Counted from the stretch's first letter, positions 8,867 through 17,813 are shown. The stretch is DNA of 64,000 bases from Vibrio superstes (GCF_003569005.1 NZ_BCUR01000004.1:1514003-1578002); one strand, 5' to 3'. Made by a program: numbers and translations. Notes: generated by a model not told the origin, from the sequence alone.

Positions 8867-9135
8867 AGTTGTAACGTTAGCTTTCCCTTAAGTATCTTTT
8901 AGGGCGCGAGTATAACAGAAGCGCAACGGTTTGCACTTAAAGAGGTTTCGTACGATTCACGCCACGATTTTGAGATGTTGAAAATTTGTACGAGAAATGG
9001 TGCAGATGGTTTGTTTGTATGCTCAAAACAGAGTTAAGTGATAGGACCTTATGCTTAGGACTATGCCGTAACGCCAGTTTACAGGTATACTTGCGCCAGA
9101 ATATTTTCTTTTAAAGGCAAGGACCTAAAGATTCA

Positions 9136-10002
9136 ATGAGCGATCCGATAGAGAAAAACTTCAACCTTGGTGGTAGCGTAGAAAAGGCACTGGCTGGGGA
9201 CTTTGAATTAAAGCCCATCAGTGTGATTAGTGAAGCATGGCAACTGACGATGCGTAACTTTTTGACTTTTTCTCCCGCTGTTATCCTTCTTATCGCCATC
9301 CAAGCTGCCATTTTTATCGTTGCACTTAAACTGCAAATTGGTGATCTCTCAGCAATCTTAGTTATGTTTCAAGACCCTGAGTCTTTGCAGCCTGGCATCT
9401 TTCAATCGATCTTTGTGGCGAACTTTAGCTATGAAGTGGTAGCAGCGCCTATCTATGCTGGCGTTGCGTTGATGGCAATGAGTCATGCGGCAGGCCTGAG
9501 AACCGAGACCAGACACATCACCAAAGGTTTGCCCTTTATGATGCCTGTAATTCTGGTCACTATGCTCAATCTATTGTCTCAAGCAATTGCTGGAGCATTA
9601 CTGCCGTTCTTATCTCTTTATCTTTCTCTTGCCTTTAGTAATGCGGTTTTATTGGTCTGTGAGAAGCGTCTGACCCCAGTTAAAGCCCTATGGACATCGA
9701 TGCGCGCAGTGAATAAACGCATCTTCTCTATTGCGGTTATCTATCTTGTGACCATGTTTGCATTTGTTGCTGGCATGATGCTGTATGGTCTAGGTCTAGT
9801 TATCGCTGTACCGTTTTTCTTCCATGCAAAAGGTATTATCTACCGCAATATGTTTGGTATTCGCTTGCAGGTTGTTGCCACACAACAAGATGCACCAAAG
9901 CAAGAGACGGAGCAAGATGAGCATATTGATGAGTCTGACGATGACAACACCCCTCCAACATCGGGTACCCCTCGAGGTGGCTCAAACACATTTGATGCAT
10001 AG
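9136..10002 (+). CDS. Multi-pass inner-membrane protein with acidic C-terminal tail
   Basis: The product has 288 residues. After a soluble N-terminus of about 50 residues there are about five or six hydrophobic segments (ILLIAIQAAIFIVALKL; MPVILVTMLNLLSQAIAGALL; FSIAVIYLVTMFAFVAGMML). The final 45 residues are polar and acidic (QDAPKQETEQDEHIDESDDDN). The layout resembles the BPSS1780-like family of bacterial membrane proteins. The function is unknown. The DUF2987 gene starts 14 bp after the stop, so the two are probably co-transcribed up to the terminator at 10677. Confidence 0.75.
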   Translation: MSDPIEKNFNLGGSVEKALAGDFELKPISVISEAWQLTMRNFLTFSPAVILLIAIQAAIFIVALKLQIGDLSAILVMFQDPESLQPGIFQSIFVANFSYEVVAAPIYAGVALMAMSHAAGLRTETRHITKGLPFMMPVILVTMLNLLSQAIAGALLPFLSLYLSLAFSNAVLLVCEKRLTPVKALWTSMRAVNKRIFSIAVIYLVTMFAFVAGMMLYGLGLVIAVPFFFHAKGIIYRNMFGIRLQVVATQQDAPKQETEQDEHIDESDDDNTPPTSGTPRGGSNTFDA

Positions 10003-10016
10003 GAAAATCGCTTAAA

Positions 10017-10664
10017 ATGAAATGTCGTATATTGACCGCGGCGCTTTTGGTCATGGGCCTAAATACAGCACAGGCCGAAGAATACATGTTTACCTACAGC
10101 AAGCTGTATTCGCCATTAAAACACAATCTGAAAGAGCCACAACAAGACGTCAAAGTAGGGCTCTTCTTTACAAACTTTGAAACCAAACAACCTTGTTCAA
10201 TAAATAAGGCTTGGATGGAAAAAGAAGAACACTTTGAAGAGTTGACTATCAGTGAGAACGGAGAGGTGAATGTGCCTCTAGATAGTAACCTTAAGAGTGC
10301 CAATCCTTTAGTTTATATTCACACGCAAAAAGACGCGCGTTGTGATTACTCTTTGGTTGTCTTAACAAAAGAGCCTTTGAAAGGAGAAGTAGGGTATGCA
10401 GAGTTAGAGAGTAAAACCTCTCAAATGAAAACTGTGCTTGGCGGTCTAGGTGGTATGTTCTCGAGCTGGTTTACTCCAGATATTGAAGGCGTAACACTTG
10501 AGTTCACCCCGGATACTGTTAAGCAAATCATGCTTTCAAATGGCAAGGCTGTCCCGGTCAACGAACAAGGAAAAGCCATCCTTAAGTTAGAGGATTTGAG
10601 TGACGGTGTCACGGCTAATATATCTGAGCAAACTCAACGGGTTATGCCATACATTCAACAGTAA
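10017..10664 (+). CDS. DUF2987 family periplasmic protein
   Basis: This 215-residue protein has a cleavable signal peptide (MKCRILTAALLVMGLNTAQA). The mature region (EYMFTYSKLYSPLKHNLKEPQQDVKVGLFFTNFETKQPCSINKAWMEKEEHFEEL) matches DUF2987. Two Cys residues (QPCSIN and ARCDYS) could form a disulphide in the periplasm. No function is established. AGGAAA precedes the ATG. An exact matS site (10600-10612) is embedded in its 3' end without disturbing the frame. Confidence 0.82.
   Translation: MKCRILTAALLVMGLNTAQAEEYMFTYSKLYSPLKHNLKEPQQDVKVGLFFTNFETKQPCSINKAWMEKEEHFEELTISENGEVNVPLDSNLKSANPLVYIHTQKDARCDYSLVVLTKEPLKGEVGYAELESKTSQMKTVLGGLGGMFSSWFTPDIEGVTLEFTPDTVKQIMLSNGKAVPVNEQGKAILKLEDLSDGVTANISEQTQRVMPYIQQ
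10600..10612. other. matS site (MatP binding), exact consensus
   Basis: GTGACGGTGTCAC fits GTGACRNYGTCAC at every position. It lies inside the DUF2987 coding region. MatP binds these sites to organise the Ter macrodomain. Confidence 0.85.
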
Positions 10665-10676
10665 TGCAGATACAAA

Positions 10677-10710
10677 AAGGCCGGAGCAATTTAGTCTCCG
10701 GCCTTCTTTT
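10677..10710 (+). terminator. Terminator of the membrane protein-DUF2987 unit
   Basis: A 10-bp perfect stem (AAGGCCGGAG/CTCCGGCCTT) with a 9-nt loop is followed by CTTTT, 13 bp after the stop. Confidence 0.93.
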
Positions 10711-10725
10711 ATTCGGTTGGTAATT

Positions 10726-10740
10726 ATACCAATCGTAGTA
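10726..10740. repeat. Duplicated left end of the MITE-like repeat
   Basis: ATACCAATCGTAGTA is an extra copy of the 15-bp left terminus (one base differs), placed directly in front of repeat copy B. It may be a remnant of an earlier insertion or a replication slip. Confidence 0.6.
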
Positions 10741-10902
10741 ATACCAATCGTACTAAATAACTGGTCATCCTAGCTTGTTAAAATACTCGATAACGGCGTT
10801 AGAATTTTTCATTGTAGAATAATGACTTATCAAAAAGTTCTGCCTTGTCCTCGAGAATTTTTCCTACGCTATTCCTGATCACTTACTTAGTGTGATTGGT
10901 AT
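10741..10902. repeat. 162-bp MITE-like palindromic repeat, copy B
   Basis: The element has the same length as copies A and D, with ATACCAATC at the left and GATTGGTAT at the right. It is fused directly to copy C, which shares its right terminus. The two copies fill the intergenic space between the DUF2987 terminator and ttcA (10711-11045). Confidence 0.8.
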
Positions 10903-11046
10903 AAATAACTGATCATCCTATCTTGTTAAAACACTCGATAACGGCGTTAGAATTTTTGATTGTAGAATAACGACTTATCAAAAAGTTCTGCCTTGTTATC
11001 CAGCGTTTTTCCTACGCAATTTCTGACCACTTACTGTGATTGGTAT
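10903..11046. repeat. MITE-like palindromic repeat, copy C (left terminus missing)
   Basis: The copy continues from the right end of copy B, without its own ATACCAATC, and ends at the last base of the ttcA stop triplet (11046-11048). The inner sequence closely follows copy A (same CAGCG/CAACATTTTT-type arm). Confidence 0.75.
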
Positions 11047-11972
11047 TAAACGTTAGTTACGTCTAACTGAAGCTTAGGGTCAAACTCCATTGGTTCATTT
11101 TCTGTCGTTGCTACAGGCATCTCTTCTTTATCAAAACCAATATCACCGCCATTGATCACGCCAGAATCTTGGTCAACCGATTTAAAATCGAACAAATCAA
11201 AGTCTGCTAGATGGCTAGGTACTACGTTTTGCATAGCACGGAACATGGTTTCTATACGGCCTGGGAATTGCTTGTCCCAACCGTTTAGCATCTGCTTGAT
11301 ATTTTGACGCTGCAAGTTTGGCTGTGACCCACAAAGGTTACACGGAATGATAGGGTATTCGCGCATATTGGCAAACTTGATGATGTCTTTTTCACGACAG
11401 TAAGCCAATGGACGGATTACAACGTGCTCGCCGTTATCTGAAACCAACTTTGGTGGCATTGCCTTCATCCTACCGCCATGAAACATGTTCAAGAACAGTG
11501 TTTCTATGATGTCATCACGGTGATGGCCAAGGGCAATTTTGGTTGCGCCAAGCTCTTTGGCTGTACGATACAAGATACCGCGACGCAGACGTGAGCAAAG
11601 AGAGCAGGTTGTTTTGCCTTCAGGGATCTTGTCTTGAACGATAGAGTAGGTGTCTTCTTCTACAATCTTATATTCAACACCAAGAGTCTCTAGATATTCT
11701 GGAAGAATATGGTCAGGGAATCCTGGTTGCTTTTGGTCAAGATTAACAGCAATCAACGAGAAATCGATTGGAGCACTCTTCTTAAGGCTCATCAAGATCT
11801 CAAGCATAGTAAAGCTATCCTTGCCTCCAGATAGACAAACCATAATGCGATCGCCTTCTTCAATCATGTTGAAGTCTCTGATTGCGTTGCCTGTGTCACG
11901 ACGAAGACGCTTTTGCAACTTGTTAAAGTTGTATTGTTGGGCCTTGGTGCGCTCTTGAACTTGTTCGCTCAT
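11046..11972 (-). CDS. ttcA: tRNA 2-thiocytidine(32) synthetase
   Basis: This 308-residue PP-loop ATPase has the SGGKDS nucleotide-binding loop (about 50-55). Two CxxC motifs, CSLC near residue 123 and CNLC near 215, supply cysteines for the [4Fe-4S] cluster. It adenylates C32 of some tRNAs and inserts sulfur. The C-terminal 45 residues are acidic and variable. The stop codon touches the right end of repeat copy C, so the insertion may define the 3' end of the gene. uspE lies upstream on the same strand, separated by a terminator. Confidence 0.96.
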   Translation of the reverse strand: MSEQVQERTKAQQYNFNKLQKRLRRDTGNAIRDFNMIEEGDRIMVCLSGGKDSFTMLEILMSLKKSAPIDFSLIAVNLDQKQPGFPDHILPEYLETLGVEYKIVEEDTYSIVQDKIPEGKTTCSLCSRLRRGILYRTAKELGATKIALGHHRDDIIETLFLNMFHGGRMKAMPPKLVSDNGEHVVIRPLAYCREKDIIKFANMREYPIIPCNLCGSQPNLQRQNIKQMLNGWDKQFPGRIETMFRAMQNVVPSHLADFDLFDFKSVDQDSGVINGGDIGFDKEEMPVATTENEPMEFDPKLQLDVTNV

Positions 11973-12055
11973 TTAACTATCCGGATCTTGATTAAAAAGA
12001 GAGTGCGTATGATACGGATATTCTAGGCAGTTTCCAGTGAAAAAACCGCGAACAT

Positions 12056-12080
12056 AAAAAAGCGGTGTTGCCACCGCTTT
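12056..12080 (-). terminator. Terminator of uspE
   Basis: Read leftward, AAAGCGGTG-GCAA-CACCGCTTT is followed by a T-run. It lies 32 bp past the uspE stop and upstream of ttcA. Confidence 0.92.
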
Positions 12081-12111
12081 AACTATGAACTTGTTTGATC
12101 ATTTACTGAAG

Positions 12112-13059
12112 CTAACTGCCGTGCGGATCCAGTGGGCTTACATAACCGCTCGGTTTGAGAGCCAATACGTCACAATTAATTTCATCAATGATGTTTTCCG
12201 CTGTGTTACCTAGGAATACCGCTGACAAGCCAGTTCTACCAGAAGTACCAAGTACAACTAATCCAGCGCCAAGGTCTTTCACCGCTTTAGGTATAACATC
12301 TTGAGGTAAGCCTTGCTCAACAATGGTTTGCTCTTCCGCTATGCCATATTCTTGTCGAAGGGCTTTCATGCTTTTCAGGTGGTGACCGCGGACAGAATCG
12401 GTGTAGATGGTTGGATCAAACTCAGGTAATTCGACGGTGATGTTTGGAGGAGTGATAGGGTAAGAGTTGACTAAGTGCATCTCAGCATCAAGTCGGCTTG
12501 AGAGATCAAGTGCCTGTTCAACCATTCTGTGGTTGAGCTCAAGGTGAGCCTCATTCTCTGAACCAACGTGAACGGATACCACTACATGACCTTTCTCTGG
12601 CCAATCATGGTTTTTAACCAGCAGTACGGCACAAGGGCATTTTCGTAGTAGGTGCCAGTCTGTTGGGGTAAATAGCACAGATTCGAGAAGGTCATGTTGG
12701 CGTGTTGTTTTAACTACAAGCTCATAGTCTTTAGCAAACACTTCGCTGATGATGGCTTCATAAGGTCTGTTGTGCCAAACCACCTTAATATCGAGCTCAA
12801 TGTGCTCATCATCTCTATAGGGTTCTGCGACTTCTTTCATCCATTGTTCACGTTGATGGATCACACCAGCGCGCATCGCATTTCTTTCATCAGGGGAGAG
12901 CATAGATGTCATTTCATACGAAAAGTCATATATTGCGAGGAAAAAAGTAATCTTACTTGGTGACTTACTTTTCTTTCCGATTTGCATGGCTCGAGCCAAG
13001 GCTGGCTGCTGCTCTGCGTCGATATTGGCAACAACCAGAATGTTGTTGTATATACTCAT
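12112..13059 (-). CDS. uspE: Universal stress protein E (tandem Usp domains)
   Basis: This 315-residue protein has two Usp domains, about 1-150 and 155-305. The second carries the nucleotide-binding-type signature GLVVLGTSGRTGLSAVFLGNTAENIIDEINCDVLALKP; the first ends similarly in LLRKCPCAVLLVK. It is a cytoplasmic stress protein that affects motility, adhesion and oxidative stress survival in enterics (family knowledge). It follows fnr on the same strand, as in E. coli. A perfect 16-bp palindrome lies 62-77 bp upstream of the start. Confidence 0.93.
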   Translation of the reverse strand: MSIYNNILVVANIDAEQQPALARAMQIGKKSKSPSKITFFLAIYDFSYEMTSMLSPDERNAMRAGVIHQREQWMKEVAEPYRDDEHIELDIKVVWHNRPYEAIISEVFAKDYELVVKTTRQHDLLESVLFTPTDWHLLRKCPCAVLLVKNHDWPEKGHVVVSVHVGSENEAHLELNHRMVEQALDLSSRLDAEMHLVNSYPITPPNITVELPEFDPTIYTDSVRGHHLKSMKALRQEYGIAEEQTIVEQGLPQDVIPKAVKDLGAGLVVLGTSGRTGLSAVFLGNTAENIIDEINCDVLALKPSGYVSPLDPHGS

Positions 13060-13120
13060 AGACCACCCGTTTCATTCTATTAACGATAAGTACAATATAA
13101 CTCTACTGTGAAGAAAAGTG

Positions 13121-13136
13121 TTAGATTGCAATCTAA
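13121..13136. promoter_or_regulatory. Perfect 16-bp palindrome upstream of uspE
   Basis: TTAGATTGCAATCTAA lies 62-77 bp upstream of the uspE ATG. The perfect symmetry suggests a dimeric regulator site, but I do not recognise the regulator. Confidence 0.35.
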
Positions 13137-13193
13137 GATTAGACGAAAAAAGAGTGACTTATTAGTGATTTAGAAGAAAAAAATGAGGAATTT

Positions 13194-13219
13194 GAAGTGA
13201 CTCAACTAAGAGTCACTTC
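13194..13219 (-). terminator. Hairpin downstream of fnr
   Basis: A perfect 10-bp stem (GAAGTGACTC/GAGTCACTTC) with a 6-nt loop lies 10 bp after the fnr stop. The downstream T-rich tract on the minus strand begins only after a few bases, so termination may be partial. Confidence 0.6.
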
Positions 13220-13229
13220 AAAGAGTCGG

Positions 13230-13979
13230 TTAGCTACGGCTAGCGCCTGCTAATTTTGCGAGAGCATCGTGGTCGTTGATCGTAATGTACTTACCTTTAA
13301 CAGCAAGAATATCTGATTTTTGGAAGCGACCTAATAGACGACTGATAGTCTCGACCGTTAGACCAAGGTAGTTGCCGATATCACCACGTGTCATGGTCAA
13401 TCGGAATTCTCTTGGGCTGAAGCCACGCTGAGAAAAACGCTCAGATAGGTTATACAGGAAGGCCGCTAAGCGCTCTTCTGCATTCTTCTTAGAGAGAAGC
13501 AAAATCATATCCTGATCGCCTTTGATCTCACTGCTCATCAAGCGCATGATCTGCTGGCGCAGTTTTGGCATTTTACCTGACAAGTCATCAAGAATTTCAT
13601 AAGGGATCTCACACACCATCGACGTTTCCAAAGCTTGTGCGAAGCTTGGGTGTGATTGCGTGTTGATCGCATCGAAACCAACCAAATCGCCCGCTAGGTG
13701 GAACGCGGTAATCTGCTCGTCGCCTTGTTCGGTAATTGTGTAGCTTTTGATTGTCCCTGAACGAATCGCGTACAAGGATTTCAACTCGTCACCAGCCTTG
13801 AAAAGCTCTTGGCTTTTCTGAATCGGCTTCTTGCGTTCAATGATCTGATCGAGTTGATCAAGCTCTGTATCATTCAGCGTAAATGGAATGCAAAGCTGTG
13901 AAATACTGCAATCTTGGCAATGAATAGCACAACCACCGGACTGTATACGCTTTGTTGCTGGTTTCTCAATATTAATCAT
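13230..13979 (-). CDS. fnr: Oxygen-sensing transcription regulator Fnr
   Basis: The protein has 249 residues. Cysteines at 21, 24, 30 and 123 correspond to the four [4Fe-4S] ligands of E. coli Fnr (20, 23, 29, 122). A cyclic-nucleotide-fold domain follows, and the C-terminal recognition helix is [12 protein letters not shown], with the E-SR residues that read TTGAT. It activates anaerobic and microaerobic genes, here most likely including the adjacent cbb3 oxidase cluster. An FNR-type site lies 22-35 bp upstream of its own ATG, which suggests autoregulation. Confidence 0.97.
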   Translation of the reverse strand: MINIEKPATKRIQSGGCAIHCQDCSISQLCIPFTLNDTELDQLDQIIERKKPIQKSQELFKAGDELKSLYAIRSGTIKSYTITEQGDEQITAFHLAGDLVGFDAINTQSHPSFAQALETSMVCEIPYEILDDLSGKMPKLRQQIMRLMSSEIKGDQDMILLLSKKNAEERLAAFLYNLSERFSQRGFSPREFRLTMTRGDIGNYLGLTVETISRLLGRFQKSDILAVKGKYITINDHDALAKLAGASRS

Positions 13980-14000
13980 ATTTATTAGATTTACATATAA

Positions 14001-14014
14001 TTGATTTACGTCAA
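14001..14014. promoter_or_regulatory. Putative FNR box in the fnr promoter
   Basis: TTGATTTACGTCAA matches TTGAT-N4-ATCAA at nine of ten defined positions. Its closeness to the start codon (22-35 bp) would place it over the core promoter, consistent with negative autoregulation. Confidence 0.6.
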
Positions 14015-14090
14015 TATACTAGCACTTTCAACCCTAAATGGGTAGCCATATAAACGTTCGTTATATCAGATAGTTAACTAATTCATTTGA

Positions 14091-14750
14091 CTAATTAGCT
14101 AACAAAAATATTGAGTACGTTGCATAAGCAATCATCAAACTTCCAATTATGCGACGAACGATAGGAGATCGAAAAAACTGAGAATACTTAGCGGAACCCG
14201 CGCCAATGAGAATCATTGCGGGTAGGGTGCCTAATCCAAAGCACCCCATAATTAGTAGGCCATTAGTTGCGCTGCCAGAGACCGCAGCCCAACTCAACAT
14301 CGAGTAGACCATTCCGCAAGGAATCCAGCCCCACACCATACCAAAAGGGTAGGCATACCAAGGAGAGCGCAAAGGAATCATTTTAGTCGCAACAGGAGAG
14401 AGAAACTTCCATAAGTACTGTCCCATTTTTTCTATCTTTAAAAGTCCGTTCCACCATTGCGCCAAATACAAACCTAATAACAGAATCATCACAGCAGCGA
14501 TGGCGCGCAATACGGTTAAAAAGTGGGTGGAATCAAAAACATTGACACTACTTGCGACTGTACCGCCAACGAGTGCGCCAATGACAAGATACGAGGATAT
14601 GCGCCCAAAGTTATACAATAGAGTAATTTGGAACGAGCTCTGGCGTCCATTTAAAGCAACAGCGCTGGCTATTCCACCGCACATTCCCATGCAGTGACCT
14701 GCGCCGGCTAGTCCAATAAGAAAGGCACCTAACCAATCAATATTGCTCAT
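14091..14750 (-). CDS. Sulfite exporter TauE/SafE-like membrane protein of the cbb3 cluster
   Basis: This 219-residue integral membrane protein has about six helices. The first helix carries GAGHCMGMCGG, a Cys/Met-rich motif typical of the TauE/SafE-like proteins encoded beside ccoS and thought to handle copper or heavy metal during oxidase assembly (context inference). Its ATG overlaps the ccoS stop (ATGA). It is the last gene of the cco run before fnr. An exact KOPS (14220-14227) lies within it. Confidence 0.82.
   Translation of the reverse strand: MSNIDWLGAFLIGLAGAGHCMGMCGGIASAVALNGRQSSFQITLLYNFGRISSYLVIGALVGGTVASSVNVFDSTHFLTVLRAIAAVMILLLGLYLAQWWNGLLKIEKMGQYLWKFLSPVATKMIPLRSPWYAYPFGMVWGWIPCGMVYSMLSWAAVSGSATNGLLIMGCFGLGTLPAMILIGAGSAKYSQFFRSPIVRRIIGSLMIAYATYSIFLLAN
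14220..14227 (+). other. KOPS (FtsK-orienting sequence)
   Basis: GGGTAGGG on the plus strand fits GGGNAGGG and points rightward to dif at 24559. Confidence 0.5.
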
Positions 14751-14920
14751 TTCTCTTTCTTACTCTCGTCAGACGGAATGTCATCTTCTTCGAACAGGAT
14801 GTTATGTCCTTGGCGATCAAGATCTTCAAACTGCTCCGACTTAACTGCCCATAGAAATACGGCCACCGCTATGGCGACCAGTACGATTGCTATGGGAATC
14901 AGAATGTATAGACTTTCCAT
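14747..14920 (-). CDS. ccoS: cbb3 oxidase assembly protein CcoS (FixS)
   Basis: This 57-residue protein starts MESLYILIPIAIVLVAIAVAVFLWAVKSEQFEDLDRQG. It has a single transmembrane helix followed by the family's WAVKSGQFDDLE-like motif and an acidic tail (ILFEEDDIPSDES). CcoS is needed for cofactor insertion into the catalytic subunit (family knowledge). Its ATG lies inside the 3' end of ccoI, an 80-bp overlap in another frame. Its TGA overlaps the next ATG by ATGA, so translation is tightly coupled. Confidence 0.93.
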   Translation of the reverse strand: MESLYILIPIAIVLVAIAVAVFLWAVKSEQFEDLDRQGHNILFEEDDIPSDESKKEK

Positions 14921-17282
14921 GTTTATTTAGTAATCTCAGTGAGTTAGTAACTACGATGATGGAGCTTGCTGACATGCCCACCACGGCAATATAAGGCGCG
15001 ACCAATCCGCAAACCGCTAGTGGCAGAATGAGTAGATTGTATCCAAGCGACCAAGCTAGGTTTTCTCTAATTATCTTACGAGTTTTAAGGGCAAGGGTGC
15101 GCGCCTCGATTAATTTATCTAACTTATCTCCCAAAAGTACCATATCCGCTGAGGATTTGGCGACATCAGTCCCGCCGCCCATTGCGACAGAAAGGTGGGC
15201 ACCAGCAAGGGTCGGGGCATCATTAATACCATCACCGATCATGAGTGACACATCTTTCTTAGGGAGGCTATTGAAATAGTTGAGCTTTCCCTCAGGGCTT
15301 ACACCAGCTTTGAGCTCGTCAATGCCTAACTGTTTGGCGACAGGCGCCGCATTCAGTTCGTTGTCGCCGGTAAGTAAGGTCGTGCGAATACCTAAGTTTT
15401 TAAGAGATTGAATGAAGCCTTGGCTGCTGTCTCTGATTGGGTCACTGTAAGTAAAGGTTGCCGCCAATTCATCATTGATAGACAGATAAACCGTATGCGG
15501 TGTGTTTGCAATTGTGCTGTCACAAACAAACTTATAACTGCCTATCTTACAATCTAGCAAATCCACTTTTCCGGTGAGACCAGAGCCTATATGGTTTTCT
15601 ACCGCTTCAGCCGTTATTGACTCATCAATGTGTGGTCTAAACGCCACGGCGATAGGGTGGTTGGCGTGAGCTTCAAGGGCGGATGCAATTGCCAGCACCT
15701 GTGATTTTTGCCACTGTCCAAAAGTCGTTACGCTAGCGAGCGATACCTTTCCTTCAGTGAGCGTGCCTGTTTTATCGACGATGACGTGATTGATCTTACA
15801 TAGTGTCTCAATGGCATGCGACTTTCGTAATAATATGCCAAGGTCGCCCATTCTTGAGGTTGAACAAGTAATGGCGGTTGGCGTCGCTAACGAAAGGGCG
15901 CAAGGGCATGTGGCAACCAATACGGCCAACATGATCCAAAATGCGTCTTCAGGTTGGTTCTGCTGCCAATAGAAGTAGGTGCAGGCAGAAATAATCAAGA
16001 TTGCGGCTACGAAATAACGGGCTACAACATCCGCTATTTCAGCGATCTTTGGCTTGGTTGCCTGTGCTTCATCCTGAAGCCTAACAATATTGGCAATCAT
16101 GCTTTCTTGTTTGCGACAGGCAACTTCTAAAGTAAAGGTTTGCTCACCGTTGATAGTGCCGGCATACACTGTTTCGCCAGTACTTTTCTTAACGTGCAAA
16201 GACTCTCCGGTCAGCATCGATTCATCGACGAATACCGCTTTATCCAGTACATAGCCATCGGCGGGAACGTGTTCACCCGCTAGCACTCGCACACGGTCTC
16301 CGATGCTTAGGGTTTTAACCGGCACCTGGTTGCCATCTTCTAGTGTCGCCATAGCAGGGACAAGCTTTAGTAAGTTGGCACTGGCCGCGGCTGCCTTGCG
16401 ACGTGCTCGCATCTCGAGAAATCTTCCGAGTAATAAGAAGAAGGTAAACATTGAGATGGATTCAAAAAACACTTCGCCACTTTGTGTAAAGGTAGCGATT
16501 AAACTTGCGAAGTACGCAAAAATTAAGGCAATAGAAACGGGTACGTCCATACCGAGTGTTCTGGCTTTTAAGCTTCGCCATGCATTCATGTAAAAGGGCA
16601 GAGCAGAATATAGCAGAACAGGTGTAGCGAAAATCAGACTGACAATTCTGAAATAGTGTTTAAACTCAGGCTCTAAGTTACCGAATACCTCAAGATACAA
16701 AGCCACGGCCAGCATCATGACCTGCATGGTTGCCAGTCCCGCAATACCGAGCTTGTATAGGTATTGCTTCATCGCTCGATAATAGGTTTCTTCTTGTTTA
16801 TCGGCTTCGAAAGGGGCTGCTTTGTACCCTAGTTTATGGATCGCGCTCAGTAATTCACTCAGCTTGGTTTGTGTTTTATCCCAAGACAATAGGGCTCTAT
16901 GAGTGGCGGTATTGACGTGAATACGAACCACGCCCTTGTGTGCATTCATTTTCTTTTCAATTAGCCAAGCACAGGCGGCGCAAGATACCCCTTCGAGTGA
17001 CAACGTCACTTCCGAGGTGTTTTCATCATTGCGTACAAACTCGGATTGCACTTGCTCGTTGTCGTAATGGATCAACGATTGCAACTGTTCAGGAACGAGA
17101 TCGACTCGCTCTGCTTTCTCTGTACGGTATTGATAGTAAGAGCTTAAACCACTATCTACGATAGTCTGTGCCACGGATTCACAACCAGGGCAACACATCT
17201 CTCTCGATTCTTTTAGAATCGTGACGCGATAGTTCGTGTTCTCTGGTACATCTTCACCGCAGTGATAACACGATTTTTCCAT
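14841..17282 (-). CDS. ccoI: Copper-exporting P-type ATPase for cbb3 oxidase assembly (CcoI/FixI)
   Basis: This 813-residue protein has an N-terminal Cys-rich segment (CYHCGED, MCCPGC) and a heavy-metal-associated domain with CAAC at 101-104. The actuator TGE is at 358-360, the ion-pathway CPC at 459-461, and the phosphorylation motif DKTGT at 503-507. The hinge is MIGDGINDAPTL. It moves copper toward the CuB site of CcoN (family role). The last 26 codons overlap ccoS and look frame-shadowed (His/Ser-rich), so the functional protein may end near SLRLLNK. An exact matS site lies at 16997-17009. Confidence 0.95.
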   Translation of the reverse strand: MEKSCYHCGEDVPENTNYRVTILKESREMCCPGCESVAQTIVDSGLSSYYQYRTEKAERVDLVPEQLQSLIHYDNEQVQSEFVRNDENTSEVTLSLEGVSCAACAWLIEKKMNAHKGVVRIHVNTATHRALLSWDKTQTKLSELLSAIHKLGYKAAPFEADKQEETYYRAMKQYLYKLGIAGLATMQVMMLAVALYLEVFGNLEPEFKHYFRIVSLIFATPVLLYSALPFYMNAWRSLKARTLGMDVPVSIALIFAYFASLIATFTQSGEVFFESISMFTFFLLLGRFLEMRARRKAAAASANLLKLVPAMATLEDGNQVPVKTLSIGDRVRVLAGEHVPADGYVLDKAVFVDESMLTGESLHVKKSTGETVYAGTINGEQTFTLEVACRKQESMIANIVRLQDEAQATKPKIAEIADVVARYFVAAILIISACTYFYWQQNQPEDAFWIMLAVLVATCPCALSLATPTAITCSTSRMGDLGILLRKSHAIETLCKINHVIVDKTGTLTEGKVSLASVTTFGQWQKSQVLAIASALEAHANHPIAVAFRPHIDESITAEAVENHIGSGLTGKVDLLDCKIGSYKFVCDSTIANTPHTVYLSINDELAATFTYSDPIRDSSQGFIQSLKNLGIRTTLLTGDNELNAAPVAKQLGIDELKAGVSPEGKLNYFNSLPKKDVSLMIGDGINDAPTLAGAHLSVAMGGGTDVAKSSADMVLLGDKLDKLIEARTLALKTRKIIRENLAWSLGYNLLILPLAVCGLVAPYIAVVGMSASSIIVVTNSLRLLNKHGKSIHSDSHSNRTGRHSGGRISMGS
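16997..17009. other. matS site (MatP binding), exact consensus
   Basis: GTGACAACGTCAC fits GTGACRNYGTCAC at every position. It lies in the 5' part of ccoI, 7.6 kb left of dif. Confidence 0.85.
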
Positions 17283-17287
17283 AATAA

Positions 17288-17767
17288 TCAGTTCATTAAT
17301 GGTGCTGGAGTGGAACTAGGGAAGGTCATTCGACCTTGAATTAGCCATTGCTTATCATGCGGGCGCAGTTCAATAAACCATGGGCCTTGCAGTGGTTCGT
17401 CTAAGTGAATCTTGTACGTGCCAGAAGGATTGGCCGTCGCGAGATAGTCAAAGTCTCTGTCAGGTAATGTACGGTGGGAAAACTCGATATTGAGAGCAGG
17501 GAAGTTACTGAGCTCACCTTTGTTTAGCTCAATGACGATATCACTATCACTAGAGTATACCATTGCAGAAAGGTTGAGATCTTGAGCCACACTGACCTTA
17601 GACAGGTCTATGTTGATGCCTTTGCCTTTTTTATAGTAATCCTCTGAAACCAGCGAAACGGTATGTTGAGATAAGATATAAACGCGAAAAAGTGTGCCGA
17701 ATACGGTGGTTAAGATCAAAAGAAGTATGAACCAAGCCCAAAAATGCTTATACCAAGGCTTTACCAT
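17288..17767 (-). CDS. ccoH: cbb3 oxidase assembly protein CcoH (FixH)
   Basis: This 159-residue protein has one N-terminal membrane anchor (WAWFILLLILTTVFGTLFRVYIL) and a periplasmic domain. It carries the FixH pattern VSEDYYKKGKGINIDLS and a late RPHDKQWLIQGRMTFP. It interacts with the oxidase during assembly (family knowledge). It sits 5 bp before ccoI. ccoG, often found in this position, is absent from the window. Confidence 0.92.
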   Translation of the reverse strand: MVKPWYKHFWAWFILLLILTTVFGTLFRVYILSQHTVSLVSEDYYKKGKGINIDLSKVSVAQDLNLSAMVYSSDSDIVIELNKGELSNFPALNIEFSHRTLPDRDFDYLATANPSGTYKIHLDEPLQGPWFIELRPHDKQWLIQGRMTFPSSTPAPLMN

Positions 17768-17813
17768 AAAAAAGTTCTCTAATTGAAAAATGAAAGGATG
17801 ATTGTAAAGAAAA

